Under the pieces are notes generated by a model, which saw nothing but the letters and a program-made list of their open reading frames with translations, was not told the DNA's origin and ran no database searches. From positions 1 to 47,507 of the IMG/VR virus record IMGVR_UViG_3300025128_000074: 47,507 nt of DNA. The stretch is one strand, 5' to 3'. Numbering within the stretch: position 1 is the stretch's first letter; every line of letters begins with the position of its first letter. The stretch is from a virus. The position numbers and the translations under genes are program-made. This document shows, piece after piece, positions 16,799 through 24,519 of the stretch.

Positions 16799-19174
16799 CT
16801 ATATCTCCTTGTTTAAGTTCATCCTGTCCTGCAAGCCGTCCACCAAGATCGAGTTGATCTTCAGACTGCCCTGCGTGTTTCTCACATCGATCTGAACATA
16901 ACGCCCGTCCGCCTTGAGCCGCACCTTGTTCTGTGATTCCTGATGCAGATCAGGAAACACGCCCGGCCCGTCAGCGTTGTTGCTGGAAAGCCAGAGCGAA
17001 TCGCTGTCAGAAAGCACGACAGAGTAGTCCTGCCGATATTTGGTTGAGAAATCCTGATTGACGTTGGAGCCTACATAGTCGGCCTGATAGAACGGCTTGT
17101 CGTACTTTGTGCGGTCAAAGGTGATCGGCCCCTTGACAGTCTCCGTCTCCTCTGCGCCGTCCACGGTGGCGCGCATGGTGAAGCTGGGGTTTAGGCTCTG
17201 CGTGCAGACGCGCGCCGCGTGCCAATGTTTGCGCTCCATGTTCTTGAGGTTGTAGCCCCGGCTGACGAGCTTGTCCTCGATGCCATAGTTGGTGAGCGTG
17301 CCGTCGGCGTTGAGTGTCTGATCCACCAGCCCCCCAAACTCCTCGTCGTCGTAAAGGTTGATGGTGTTGTTCTCGTCCAGAAAACAGAGGCGCTTGCGCC
17401 CGGCGATCTTGGGCTGGATGAACTCCTTGACCTTGAACGGCGCGGTGGCGCTGCCCTGATCCAGCCCGGCCCACGCGCCATTGAGAAAGTCGTAACAGAC
17501 GATCACGTTCAGAGAATCCGACCCATCTATGGGCAGCGCGCAATAGAATTTATTCTGGTTGTAGGCGCTGACGGCCTTGTGGGCCGCGTTCCAGTTGATG
17601 CGGTCGATGATCGGCTGGATTGGCTTGCTCACCGGCTCATCCACGCCCTGCACCGCGCCGCTCTGGGTGATGCCGAGGCTGCAAATGCCGCGCTTGTCGG
17701 AGAGAAACCACACATCCCGGCCCACGCTCGCAATGCTCTTGGCGGCGAAACAGCCGTAGGCGTTGGTCATTTCGTCCAGAACAATGTCGGTGAGATTGCC
17801 GTAGATGTTCCGCACCATGTAGATCGAGTTGGACTTGAAACAGATCACGGTGGAGGCGTCGAACTTGTGCAGCGCCACCAGCTTGTCCTCGGAGCCTTGG
17901 TTGATTCTGAAGTTAGACAGAACCGGCTGGTACCGCGTGACATTGAGGTAGTCGCTGGCAGCCACTAGGTCACGACTATGTGGTATTAACAGCCGGTTCT
18001 GAAAGTAGATCCCATTGTCCGCGTTGGGGATCGTGTCCGTGCCGTCGAAGTCGTTGTCCTCGATGGTCAGGTCGGTGTCATCCTGCGTGACAGAGACAAA
18101 GCCCTTGGCCAGATCGCCCATCACCATTGGAGACTGTTCAGCGCCCCGAAACATCACCATCTGGTTGAACGCCTGCACGAAGGTCACATTCCGATCCACG
18201 CTGGCCAGCCCCGGCAGCTTGAAAGTCAGGAACCCCTCGCTGGTGGCGTATATCCCGTCGCTGGTGGCGACGATGACATATTCCTCGTTGTTGGGATCGT
18301 TGAACACGCCAGCGCCGTAAACGGTGCTGAACGGGAAGATTCTGGAACCCAAATCCGTCCAGCTCGATGACACGCCCCAAGTCTCCGCTCCATTAACAAG
18401 GGAGTAGCTTGCCGCCGGATGAGTGTGGGTGGCCACGTTTGTCCGCTTAAAGTAGGGGCCGATGTGCGGGTTGGACGCCGGGCCGGTGTTGCTGTTCAAC
18501 TGCACTTGGGCCGGTTCTGAAAGTTTCACATCCTTGACCGACCCAACAAAATCGGCGGACGCCTGCAAGTGGATTGTGTCCTCGGGATCAGATGTCGTCA
18601 GCACTACGTTATGGGTTCCGTTCCCAGAGACGGGCGAAATCCCGTTGTCAGCATTTCCAAGGAACGGTTCCAAGGTTCCAGCGGAATAATCCAGAATGGT
18701 GAAAGTGACCTTGTACGAATGACCCGCCGCCGTGTCGATCGCGTGGGTTAAATTTGAAAGGGCGGATTGAGTGCCGTCAGATGTTGCCTTGTTGTTGGCC
18801 TCGTCAATGTCCCACCCGTCGCCCTTTGTCCAACCGCCGGGATCGGCCTCGAAATTGTACCCGGCGTCGAAATCAAACCCGTCGCTGACGATGGCCGTCG
18901 TGAAGGTCTGGTTTGGCGATGTGCCGGTTATGCTGGTGGCCTTGCGTCCGCTGTACCTTACAATGTCATTCTCGGCGTAGGTCTTGTTCTCGTAGTCAGC
19001 CTTGGAGAGATTACTCCAGTTCAGCTTGACGAGGCCGGGGCGGGTGCTGGCGACACCATTCTTGAAACGCTTGTTGATCGCCTCGGCAACATGACCCGGC
19101 TCAAGCAGCGCAGGATCGAGGTTCATATTGACCCCCAGAAATCCCTGATCCCCGTCTGTGATGTATTCTGGCAT
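16799..19174 (-). CDS. tail nozzle / tail tubular protein B-like, with inserted carbohydrate-binding-like domain
   Basis: A 791-residue protein starting MPEYITDGDQGFLGVNMNLDP, the usual opening of beta-propeller-like nozzle or stabilisation proteins of short-tailed phages (functional counterparts of T7 gp12 and P22 gp10). Repeated strands of the VIVATSDGIYATSE and VWFLSDKRGICSL kind between residues about 280 and 620 fit propeller blades. Between about residues 95 and 220 there is a Gly/Asp/Asn-rich insertion (FEADPGGWTKGDGWDID onward) that looks like a jelly-roll carbohydrate-binding module. The gene starts in a TGATG overlap with the lipoprotein gene. It probably forms the distal tail tube and attaches the fibres encoded just downstream. 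Confidence 0.75.
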   Translation of the reverse strand: MPEYITDGDQGFLGVNMNLDPALLEPGHVAEAINKRFKNGVASTRPGLVKLNWSNLSKADYENKTYAENDIVRYSGRKATSITGTSPNQTFTTAIVSDGFDFDAGYNFEADPGGWTKGDGWDIDEANNKATSDGTQSALSNLTHAIDTAAGHSYKVTFTILDYSAGTLEPFLGNADNGISPVSGNGTHNVVLTTSDPEDTIHLQASADFVGSVKDVKLSEPAQVQLNSNTGPASNPHIGPYFKRTNVATHTHPAASYSLVNGAETWGVSSSWTDLGSRIFPFSTVYGAGVFNDPNNEEYVIVATSDGIYATSEGFLTFKLPGLASVDRNVTFVQAFNQMVMFRGAEQSPMVMGDLAKGFVSVTQDDTDLTIEDNDFDGTDTIPNADNGIYFQNRLLIPHSRDLVAASDYLNVTRYQPVLSNFRINQGSEDKLVALHKFDASTVICFKSNSIYMVRNIYGNLTDIVLDEMTNAYGCFAAKSIASVGRDVWFLSDKRGICSLGITQSGAVQGVDEPVSKPIQPIIDRINWNAAHKAVSAYNQNKFYCALPIDGSDSLNVIVCYDFLNGAWAGLDQGSATAPFKVKEFIQPKIAGRKRLCFLDENNTINLYDDEEFGGLVDQTLNADGTLTNYGIEDKLVSRGYNLKNMERKHWHAARVCTQSLNPSFTMRATVDGAEETETVKGPITFDRTKYDKPFYQADYVGSNVNQDFSTKYRQDYSVVLSDSDSLWLSSNNADGPGVFPDLHQESQNKVRLKADGRYVQIDVRNTQGSLKINSILVDGLQDRMNLNKEI

Positions 19175-19368
19175 CAGCGCCGCTCCAGTTCATACTCATA
19201 CTCCGCCAGCTTCTTGAGAACGTCCGTCGTGAATTGTGGTGCTGCCGTCGCTGCCGCTTGAAACTGCGGATGTTCCAGCATCTTCTCCACTCCATTCAAC
19301 TGAACGTGCTGACACCCCGCTGTTAGCAGCGGAAACAGCAGCATCAATGGCATCAGCCTTACTCTCAT
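19174..19368 (-). CDS. small lipoprotein, candidate outer-membrane spanin (Rz1-like)
   Basis: A 64-residue protein from ATG at 19366-19368 (a longer frame reaches back to 19443). Residues 1-19 form a classical lipoprotein signal: basic start MRVR, hydrophobic core, then the lipobox LTAGC with the modified Cys at 19. The mature part is about 46 residues and ends in a charged helix. The gene lies almost entirely inside another reading frame (19196-19477) on the same strand, the nested layout known from Rz/Rz1 pairs, and it follows a holin-like gene. It would sit in the outer membrane and bridge to an inner-membrane partner during lysis. Its stop overlaps the start of the nozzle gene (TGATG). 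The lipobox is seen; the spanin role is inferred. Confidence 0.6.
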   Translation of the reverse strand: MRVRLMPLMLLFPLLTAGCQHVQLNGVEKMLEHPQFQAAATAAPQFTTDVLKKLAEYEYELERR

Positions 19369-19477
19369 AGCGCTCACGGGCATTCTTCTCCTTAATTGCG
19401 GAGTTGAGCCTTTCCAAAAATTTTGCCAGCGCCGGAAAAGCATTTATCAAGGTCGCAATAGCCTTGATGACCCCCAT
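19196..19477 (-). CDS. small protein with amphipathic N-terminus, candidate inner spanin partner
   Basis: A 93-residue frame whose ATG directly follows the TAA of the holin-like gene. The first 25 residues (MGVIKAIATLINAFPALAKF) are hydrophobic to amphipathic, followed by a charged helix (about residues 25-55) that could form a coiled coil. The C-terminal 40 residues are Ser/Gly-rich and of low complexity, probably because this part of the DNA also encodes the lipoprotein in another frame. Position, size and topology fit an i-spanin (Rz-like), but the hydrophobic segment is short and weak for a true membrane anchor. An alternative is a soluble tail accessory protein. Confidence 0.5.
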   Translation of the reverse strand: MGVIKAIATLINAFPALAKFLERLNSAIKEKNARERYESKADAIDAAVSAANSGVSARSVEWSGEDAGTSAVSSGSDGSTTIHDGRSQEAGGV

Positions 19478-19720
19478 TTACCCCCCCTTTTTCTTTGACC
19501 CCTTGGCTAGTTTCACCGACGACTCGGCGCTGATTGCCGCCGAAGCGGCGGCGTCAGCCGAGTCCTTTGTCTTGGCCATAGAATGACGAAGGAAGATGGC
19601 CAAAATGGCCGTCACGCCGATCTGTAATCCTTCTGCGAGGGTGGCGTCACCCGTGCATACCGCAGCGATGGCTCCCACCAAGGAAACCACCGATGCCCAA
19701 ACCGTTTTGCTCTGTTTCAT
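19478..19720 (-). CDS. holin-like small membrane protein
   Basis: An 80-residue protein from ATG at 19718-19720. The reading frame is open further upstream (to 19801), but that part overlaps the preceding gene, so the internal ATG five bases after that stop is the sensible start. It has two hydrophobic segments: about residues 7-20 (WASVVSLVGAIAAV) and 28-45 (LQIGVTAILAIFLRH), joined by a short polar turn, then an Ala/Ser/Lys-rich basic tail ending KGSKKKGG. Two spans and a basic C-terminal tail are the class II holin layout. It precedes the nested spanin-like pair, which supports a lysis role. No endolysin is adjacent. Confidence 0.6.
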   Translation of the reverse strand: MKQSKTVWASVVSLVGAIAAVCTGDATLAEGLQIGVTAILAIFLRHSMAKTKDSADAAASAAISAESSVKLAKGSKKKGG

Positions 19721-19724
19721 GATG

Positions 19725-19940
19725 CTATACTGTCTCTTTATTTTGTTTGTCGCGCGTCTCCGGCATGATGATTTCCGGTATTTCTGAGTTATTTTCAGCA
19801 CCCTTCTCTGAAAGGTGATCGAACAACTCCTGCGCTGCCTTCAGACATCGTTCGTGCAATTCTGCATTAACACCTGACTGCCGCGTGATCTGGTACAGAA
19901 ACTGCACCCCTTCTTTTAGTTTATCGTTGTTTGCTGCCAT
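19725..19940 (-). CDS. hypothetical small helical protein
   Basis: A 71-residue soluble protein between the head-tail adaptor gene (8 bases upstream) and the holin-like gene (4 bases downstream). It has two predicted helices (about residues 5-25 and 27-45) and an acidic to polar tail. I do not recognise a family. Small helical proteins at this place are common in podovirus late operons and may be tail-assembly chaperones or lysis regulators. There is no motif to decide. Confidence 0.6.
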   Translation of the reverse strand: MAANNDKLKEGVQFLYQITRQSGVNAELHERCLKAAQELFDHLSEKGAENNSEIPEIIMPETRDKQNKETV

Positions 19941-19948
19941 GACAAAAA

Positions 19949-20953
19949 CTACCTCTGTAAAACCTTAAATTCCTTCTGCTGCTGTTCCTGACGCTCCACC
20001 CGATCAAGCAGCTCCATGAGTGCGCGCTCCGAATATTGTTCCTGAGCTAAAGCCAGTTGTTCCTTCTCGTCGGTTTGAAGCATACTCGACGCAGCGCCGT
20101 GAGCGATGTAAGCGGAGAAGTCGCGGGGGATTTGAATTAAATCCCACGGAGCGCCGCTGTCCTTGGGATCATTGCTACCACTTGCCGTGTGATCGCTAGT
20201 TGCCTTGTACAAATCGAACTCCGCGCCGGTCGCCGGGAAGCGCACTACATCGTTTGTATCGTAGTCTGATCCCGTCGCCCAGGTGGTGAAGAACAGGCTC
20301 GGCAACTGCTGGCGGTATTCCACATAAACAATGTTCGGGCCACTGATAACTTGGACGCCGTTTTCGCTCTGGTAGAAGGCTTGCGGTGCTGCCTTGTTGT
20401 TCGTGCGCGGATTGTAGTCCCATACTTCCAATACATCTCCGATTTTGTTTTCCCCGGTCTGTTCCCAAGCGACATATTTGTCCAGCTCGGTCAGCACGCC
20501 CCAGTTGCTGCCCAAGTTAGCGCCAGCGGTGTGCGCGGTGTGGCAGGCGTAATAAAGTCCATCCACATCATACAGAACAGTATCCCCCACGGCGTAGGTG
20601 GTCCCGCTCACCCATGAGTCGGCGGAATAGCTCTGCTTGGACTCGGCCCAATGTGCGGTGCTGGTGGGGGCGTTGCCCTGCGTGGTTTTGAGGGTCTGGT
20701 AATATTTCTTCTCACTCGGATAATAGACCTCATATCCGGCGTCGTAGTTGAGGGCGGCGGCGTAGAGCGGACGGAAGTAGCGTTTCTCGATGCGCTTGAT
20801 GTCCGGCCAATCGTAGTATTCCCAGATTTGCTTGAAGCGCTGGTCGATGTAGACCATGAGCAGATCGCTGTCATCGTTGCTCAACTCGCTGTAGACGCGC
20901 TGCGCCAAAGCACAGGTTCGCTTTAGCAGATCAGAGTAGCTGGTTATTTCCAC
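19949..20953 (-). CDS. head-tail adaptor (tail tubular protein A-like) with three chitin-binding-type modules
   Basis: A 334-residue protein starting with GTG at 20953. The helical ends (residues 1-65 and 275-334) resemble the head-tail adaptor of short-tailed phages that docks under the portal. Three modules with the spacing of carbohydrate-binding ChtBD3/CBM5-12-type units are inserted between them: about residues 66-106 (aromatic YYQTLKTTQGNAP and HW), 110-155 (WVSGTTYAVGDTVLY, then WGVL) and 223-275 (WATGSDYDTNDVV, LYKATSDHTA, then W). Each has the aromatic-Gly-Asp strand followed by LYxA and a closing Trp. Such modules on a neck protein could decorate the virion surface and bind glycans. 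Adaptor identity rests on context and the helical ends; the module call rests on the three-fold motif. Confidence 0.65.
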   Translation of the reverse strand: MEITSYSDLLKRTCALAQRVYSELSNDDSDLLMVYIDQRFKQIWEYYDWPDIKRIEKRYFRPLYAAALNYDAGYEVYYPSEKKYYQTLKTTQGNAPTSTAHWAESKQSYSADSWVSGTTYAVGDTVLYDVDGLYYACHTAHTAGANLGSNWGVLTELDKYVAWEQTGENKIGDVLEVWDYNPRTNNKAAPQAFYQSENGVQVISGPNIVYVEYRQQLPSLFFTTWATGSDYDTNDVVRFPATGAEFDLYKATSDHTASGSNDPKDSGAPWDLIQIPRDFSAYIAHGAASSMLQTDEKEQLALAQEQYSERALMELLDRVERQEQQQKEFKVLQR

Positions 20954-21258
20954 GGTCTTGCCTCCGGGTTGTCCTTGATAAATTTTTTAACATTGGCGTC
21001 GTCCTCCCAGAAATGGGGATCGACTTGCATCCAGCGAAAGTAGGTTCTGGCGGGAACCACGCACTCCTGCTCCAGCTCGGAGCCTGCGCGGCGCTGGTAA
21101 TTCTTGTAGCGACTGAAAATCTTCTGTGCATCGCCACGGTACTTGGCTTTTTCCGCAGCTATGTAATTGGCGTACAACTTCGGATCACGAAAAGCACGGG
21201 CAGCGGAGGCGCCATCGCGCCCCCGCCCCCCGAACTTGGGTATGAGTATGTCAGCCAC
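20944..21258 (-). CDS. hypothetical basic neck/head protein
   Basis: A protein of about 104 residues. I place the start at the GTG (21256-21258) that overlaps the TAG stop of the preceding gene, because the longer frame to 21378 would overlap that gene by 120 bases. It is basic and helical with several aromatic residues (RTYFRWMQVDPHFW near residue 75). It lies between the candidate head decoration protein and the head-tail adaptor, so a head-completion or neck role is plausible. No family is recognised. It ends ten bases inside the start of the adaptor gene. Confidence 0.6.
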   Translation of the reverse strand: MADILIPKFGGRGRDGASAARAFRDPKLYANYIAAEKAKYRGDAQKIFSRYKNYQRRAGSELEQECVVPARTYFRWMQVDPHFWEDDANVKKFIKDNPEARPWK

Positions 21259-21752
21259 TACGACTGGTCGTATCCAAGATCGTCGCTTTGAACGATCCTC
21301 ATGAATATCGATATTTGCCCAGTATTTGTGGTAGTGTCGAAGTTTGCCACGCCAGAACCAGCGGTCGTGATCGTGCAATCAACAACCGTCGAGGAACTAA
21401 CAACGACAGGCAGATTGGTTGCGCCAGAACCACCAACAGGCCCGATAAGAGTCCCATTGATTCCTGTTGCAGCCTTAACGGTCGTCGCATCAACCCAATG
21501 ATTAGGATCAACAGAACCAGCTCCGTTCAGTTTGTCATGCCCCACTTCAGCTTTTAGGGTTGCACCGGCAGTCCCAGCGATCCCCTCATCCACACGAATG
21601 ACAACGAACGGATCAACCACCGCGCCTGTCAATGTGATTAAGGGAAACGATAAGGTCTGCACCGCACCCACCAGCTCCTTGCCTTCGATCACGAACTGAT
21701 CCGTGAACCCACTACCGGCCCTCTCCTGATTAGTTAAACGATAATGTCTCAT
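21258..21752 (-). CDS. candidate head decoration/fibre protein
   Basis: A 164-residue protein rich in Gly, Thr, Val and Ala with short strands, beginning MRHYRLTNQERAGSG. It directly follows the major capsid protein gene (20 bases). A small beta-rich protein at this place is usually a capsid decoration or head fibre protein. The protein also has a region near residues 45-75 of the type found in virion beta-sandwich domains. There is no sequence motif that proves the role. Its stop overlaps the GTG start of the next gene (TAGTG). Confidence 0.55.
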   Translation of the reverse strand: MRHYRLTNQERAGSGFTDQFVIEGKELVGAVQTLSFPLITLTGAVVDPFVVIRVDEGIAGTAGATLKAEVGHDKLNGAGSVDPNHWVDATTVKAATGINGTLIGPVGGSGATNLPVVVSSSTVVDCTITTAGSGVANFDTTTNTGQISIFMRIVQSDDLGYDQS

Positions 21753-21772
21753 TACGTTATTATCCTTTCTGG

Positions 21773-22819
21773 TTAGGAAGTTGCAGATTTGGAAGCGTAA
21801 CGAAAACGCGCCAATCCCTTCGGGTTCTTTACGCAGAGACTGTATATCGTCTTCGCGTAACCTCGTTTGCCTGCGCCCTCGTCGTCCAGATTATGAACGG
21901 TGAGGGGCATCATGTACTGAAGCTCCAGCAGGGAGAGATCGAGCAACAGTCCGGCATCGCTGTCGAACGTGCCAGCCGCGCCCTCATTGGCATCCGCAGC
22001 GTTGTCCCAGTTAAGGAACACGGACGGCAGGACGTTGATCCGACCGAACGAGCTGTTGAACACCTTGACCTCCAGATTGATGGTCTTGGTGGCCGCATTG
22101 TCGTTGATCGTGTAACGCTCCCGACCGCCAGTACCCTCCATGCGGGTGAACAGATCAATCTGCTCGACCACATCCGGCGAAAAGACACCCATGTAGGATT
22201 TCTTGGCCGAGTGAGTCTCAAAGAGGCTCTGCAACACACCGTTGAGGTCAGACTCCTTCAAGTTACTGCCACCCGATACCCCCAAGTAGTCTTGAGCCGC
22301 AGGCGTGCGGTACTCGACAGGAATGTCACTCGGAGCGCTGTTAGCGGTTCCTCGCAGCCAGCGATGCAGGCCGCGCGTCTTCCATTGGTCTGTCCCGTTG
22401 CCAGCCTGCTTTTCGTTGTCCGAGCAGATCGTGGCCTCGATGTCGCGCTTCATTTCGCGAAGCGTTTTCATCTTGGCATACTGATACTCGTCGCTGACTG
22501 CGGCGGTATCCACCAACTGCTGAACATCGGTCACGCCAAAGTCGCGTGATTGGATTTGGATATGATTTCCAAAACGCTGACGCTTGGTGGCTTTGTTTGA
22601 GAACGATGTGATGTCTCTGCCCTCTGGTTGACCGCCGATCTGCGGTTTATCCAGCTCATCTGCTAGAACCTCTGTGGAGGTTCCCCGTGGTCCCGGCCCC
22701 TTGCGGATGGCCGAGACGACTGGAGTCTGTTCAGGCTCCAGTATAGTTAATACGTCTCGCAAGTCCTCCCTATTGCCACCAACGGTGGAGGGAGAAGAAT
22801 AGCTGTTTGCACTAGCCAT
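21773..22819 (-). CDS. major capsid protein, SU10/DUF5309 type
   Basis: A 348-residue protein with the opening typical of the SU10-type major capsid proteins (HK97 fold): a Ser/Asn-rich tip, then REDLRDVLTILEPEQTPVV near residues 17-36. This is followed by an E-loop-like segment with the RFGNHIQIQSRDFGVTDVQQ pattern near residues 80-100 and a long helix. The C-terminal domain includes INVLPSVFLNW and LQYMMPLTVHNLDD stretches that fit the axial domain. It forms the icosahedral shell. It lies after an acidic scaffold gene (16 bases apart), the usual order. No separate maturation protease is recognised nearby, so head maturation may not need one. Confidence 0.85.
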   Translation of the reverse strand: MASANSYSSPSTVGGNREDLRDVLTILEPEQTPVVSAIRKGPGPRGTSTEVLADELDKPQIGGQPEGRDITSFSNKATKRQRFGNHIQIQSRDFGVTDVQQLVDTAAVSDEYQYAKMKTLREMKRDIEATICSDNEKQAGNGTDQWKTRGLHRWLRGTANSAPSDIPVEYRTPAAQDYLGVSGGSNLKESDLNGVLQSLFETHSAKKSYMGVFSPDVVEQIDLFTRMEGTGGRERYTINDNAATKTINLEVKVFNSSFGRINVLPSVFLNWDNAADANEGAAGTFDSDAGLLLDLSLLELQYMMPLTVHNLDDEGAGKRGYAKTIYSLCVKNPKGLARFRYASKSATS

Positions 22820-22835
22820 GGTATTTAATCTCTAT

Positions 22836-23891
22836 TTAGGTTGTCGCCTGCGCGTGCGCTAGGCGGTTTTTTGCTATGAGCATTTGAGCATAGGCATCGC
22901 TCGATCCGTTGGACTCGGCCACGGCCTTCTCGGCTGCGGTCAGGTCAGCTTGCAGATTTACGTTCTTGGCAGGGGCCGGTGCGGAGGAGGGGGAAGGAAC
23001 GCTTGTCGGAGTTGAGGAAGCCTCAACCTTCTTGGATTGCGGTTTGCCGGATGGTTGGAGCATTTTATCGTACTCCTGATAGCCAAGCCGGAAAACGCTC
23101 ACCAACTGTTTCCAGTTGGGGAACCGCTTGAGTTCCGGCATCTGCCGCACGACTTCCATGTTTTCTTGGTAAGCCTTGCTGCTTGGTTCACTCCATTCGG
23201 GAAACTGATCCCCGACTAACTGTTCATAACGAGTGTGATTCTCCAGATACTGTTCCCGCGCCGGGATGTGTATTTCCAACATATCCTCGGCGTTGTCATG
23301 TATCCGTTGAGTCTCCTCGGCGGAATACTCGCGCTCCGTCCCATCTCCGAAGGTGAATGTACCCCCGTCGGTGTTTCGGCTTGCCCAGCGCCTCCAATCC
23401 CGAAACTGCTTCCGTCGTTCGGACAGCTCGCCCTTGCTGACAACATCAGCTAGGGGATCACCAGCCAGCAGCGTTTCCGTGCCGGCCTTCTCGATCTGTT
23501 CCTGCAACTTAACCTTCTCGGCATTGAGCGACTCGACTGATTGCTCGATCTCCCGCGCCCTTTCCTCTGCTGCCTTGGCCCGTGCCGCGTAACTGCTGAT
23601 CCGTTTGTCGATTTTGGCTTGCGCCTTGTCGCTGATCCCAGCGTCGGCCTCGTCAGGGACGGATTGCTCCGGCTCATCTGTGGCTGGCTCTGGTTCATCA
23701 GCCGGATCGGCTGGCTCCTCTGGCTCGGTCGGTGCTTCCGTTGAAGGTGGCTCATCCGCGCCCTCAACAGGTTTCTGCTCCTGTGGGTCTATATCCTGAT
23801 TCAACAAATCCCCCAGACCCTCAAAGGAGATGTTATCCGCGACGGGAGTTTCCTCGGCGGTCGCTGCGCTTTCTATTACTTGTGCTTCCAT
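22836..23891 (-). CDS. capsid scaffolding protein
   Basis: A 351-residue, highly acidic protein. Residues about 25-85 are a low-complexity Pro/Glu/Asp/Ala region. Residues about 88-140 form a coiled coil (SDKAQAKIDKRISSY, then AEERAREIEQSVESL). The C-terminal third has a Ser/Pro-rich hinge (about residue 290-310) and a final helix. Acidic, coiled-coil proteins directly before the capsid gene are scaffolds that guide shell assembly and then leave. The ATG has an A-rich leader without a clear ribosome site. The gene starts a new transcription block: a terminator sits 59 bases upstream. Confidence 0.75.
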   Translation of the reverse strand: MEAQVIESAATAEETPVADNISFEGLGDLLNQDIDPQEQKPVEGADEPPSTEAPTEPEEPADPADEPEPATDEPEQSVPDEADAGISDKAQAKIDKRISSYAARAKAAEERAREIEQSVESLNAEKVKLQEQIEKAGTETLLAGDPLADVVSKGELSERRKQFRDWRRWASRNTDGGTFTFGDGTEREYSAEETQRIHDNAEDMLEIHIPAREQYLENHTRYEQLVGDQFPEWSEPSSKAYQENMEVVRQMPELKRFPNWKQLVSVFRLGYQEYDKMLQPSGKPQSKKVEASSTPTSVPSPSSAPAPAKNVNLQADLTAAEKAVAESNGSSDAYAQMLIAKNRLAHAQATT

Positions 23892-23949
23892 GCTTTTTTA
23901 CCTGCAAGACGGTTAACAGCGGTTGATTTTTTGGCGGGTCAACCAACGG

Positions 23950-23982
23950 AAAAACCCGCGTAAGGAACAAGCCTTACACGGG
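23950..23982 (-). terminator. rho-independent terminator before the capsid operon
   Basis: On the minus strand an 11-pair stem (CCCGTGTAAGG pairing with CCTTACGCGGG, one mismatch) with a six-base loop is followed directly by five T. It would end transcripts coming from the terminase block before the scaffold and capsid genes. The next gene must then use a promoter between here and 23892, or read-through. Confidence 0.8.
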
Positions 23983-23992
23983 CGAAGTCACA

Positions 23993-24008
23993 ACCGGCGA
24001 GAGCCGGT
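23993..24008. repeat. GNRA-type tetraloop hairpin
   Basis: ACCGGC and GCCGGT form a perfect six-base-pair stem around the loop GAGA. It lies between the terminator (23950-23982) and the four TTAAG repeats (24013-24047). It may add to termination or protect an RNA end. Nothing else is visible. Confidence 0.5.
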
Positions 24009-24012
24009 ATAG

Positions 24013-24047
24013 TTAAGATGGGTTAAGAAGCGTTAAGATCGATTAAG
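24013..24047. repeat. four TTAAG elements at exact 10-bp spacing
   Basis: TTAAG occurs at 24013, 24023, 24033 and 24043, exactly one helical turn apart, so all copies face the same side of the DNA. The bases between the copies differ, so the array is not a simple tandem duplication. The element matches the half-sites of inverted repeats at the early divergent promoter, the second RHH gene and the integrase promoter. It may be an operator for an RHH protein controlling the capsid operon. Seen directly; the function is inferred. Confidence 0.6.
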
Positions 24048-24057
24048 GTGAGCGGAA

Positions 24058-24306
24058 TTAGGTATCATTATGTTTGCGATAATCGGCCAGATGTTCTCCA
24101 AGTTCCCGGTACGCATCCATCTTGCCCACATGATAGGCAAGCTGACCGTGATCCGAGATCACAGAATCATTGCCCGCCGAGTACGCTTGGCCCTGCTGGA
24201 ATTCGGTTATTAAGTCCAACAACGCATCAAATCGGTGGTCGCCTGCCAGCGCCGCCACATCCGCGTCCCTATCTTTACTGTTTTCGTAGTTCTTCATGTC
24301 CTTCAA
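24058..24306 (-). CDS. hypothetical protein, 82 residues
   Basis: A small soluble, acidic and His-rich protein (for example DHGQLAYHVGKMDAYRELGEHLADYRKH near the end, helical). Met codons at 24306 and 24297 are possible starts; both overlap the end of the HTH gene. Small proteins of this size are often found between terminase and head genes and are of unknown function. It ends directly before the TTAAG repeats. Confidence 0.6.
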   Translation of the reverse strand: MKDMKNYENSKDRDADVAALAGDHRFDALLDLITEFQQGQAYSAGNDSVISDHGQLAYHVGKMDAYRELGEHLADYRKHNDT

Positions 24307-24481
24307 GATTTAGAAATTTCCTGACGCTCTCACGCTTGTAGAGCGGATGCCGCTTCCCCACCACATTGACCACCTCCAGCTCGCCGGACTTGACCAGCTC
24401 GGAAAGCATGGGCTTGGTCATCCCGGTGATTTTAGAGACGAGATACGGCTTGAGCAGGAGAGGGAGATCGTTGAATTTCAT
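24275..24481 (-). CDS. small winged-helix/excisionase-like DNA-binding protein
   Basis: A 68-residue protein with a helix-turn-helix typical of MerR/excisionase-type proteins: LVSKITGMTKPMLSELVKSGEL at about residues 14-36, then a wing with VVGKRHPLYKRESVRKFL. It may be a recombination directionality factor (excisionase) or a small repressor. It lies just downstream of three different short repeat arrays (24486-24646), which are candidate binding sites. It lies far from the integrase, so an excisionase role would be in trans. The family call rests on the HTH pattern. Confidence 0.65.
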   Translation of the reverse strand: MKFNDLPLLLKPYLVSKITGMTKPMLSELVKSGELEVVNVVGKRHPLYKRESVRKFLNLEGHEELRKQ

Positions 24482-24485
24482 AAGC

Positions 24486-24519
24486 GTCAGTAAGAGTCAG
24501 CAAACGTCATTTACCGTCA
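24486..24519. repeat. four GTCA elements at exact 10-bp spacing
   Basis: GTCA occurs at 24486, 24496, 24506 and 24516, each separated by exactly one helical turn, directly upstream of the HTH gene start on the minus strand. The last copy is part of the palindrome GTCATGAC. The arrangement suggests a cooperative binding site on one face of the helix. Seen directly; the protein that binds is unknown. Confidence 0.55.

Noticed and set aside
21258-21378. Longer start for the 104-residue neck protein
   Set aside because: It would overlap the preceding gene by 120 bases; the GTG overlapping its stop fits the pattern of this operon better.
23914-23942. Promoter TTGACC-17-CTGTTA before the scaffold gene
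   Set aside because: The -35 is fair but the -10 does not resemble TATAAT; too weak to list although a promoter is expected here.
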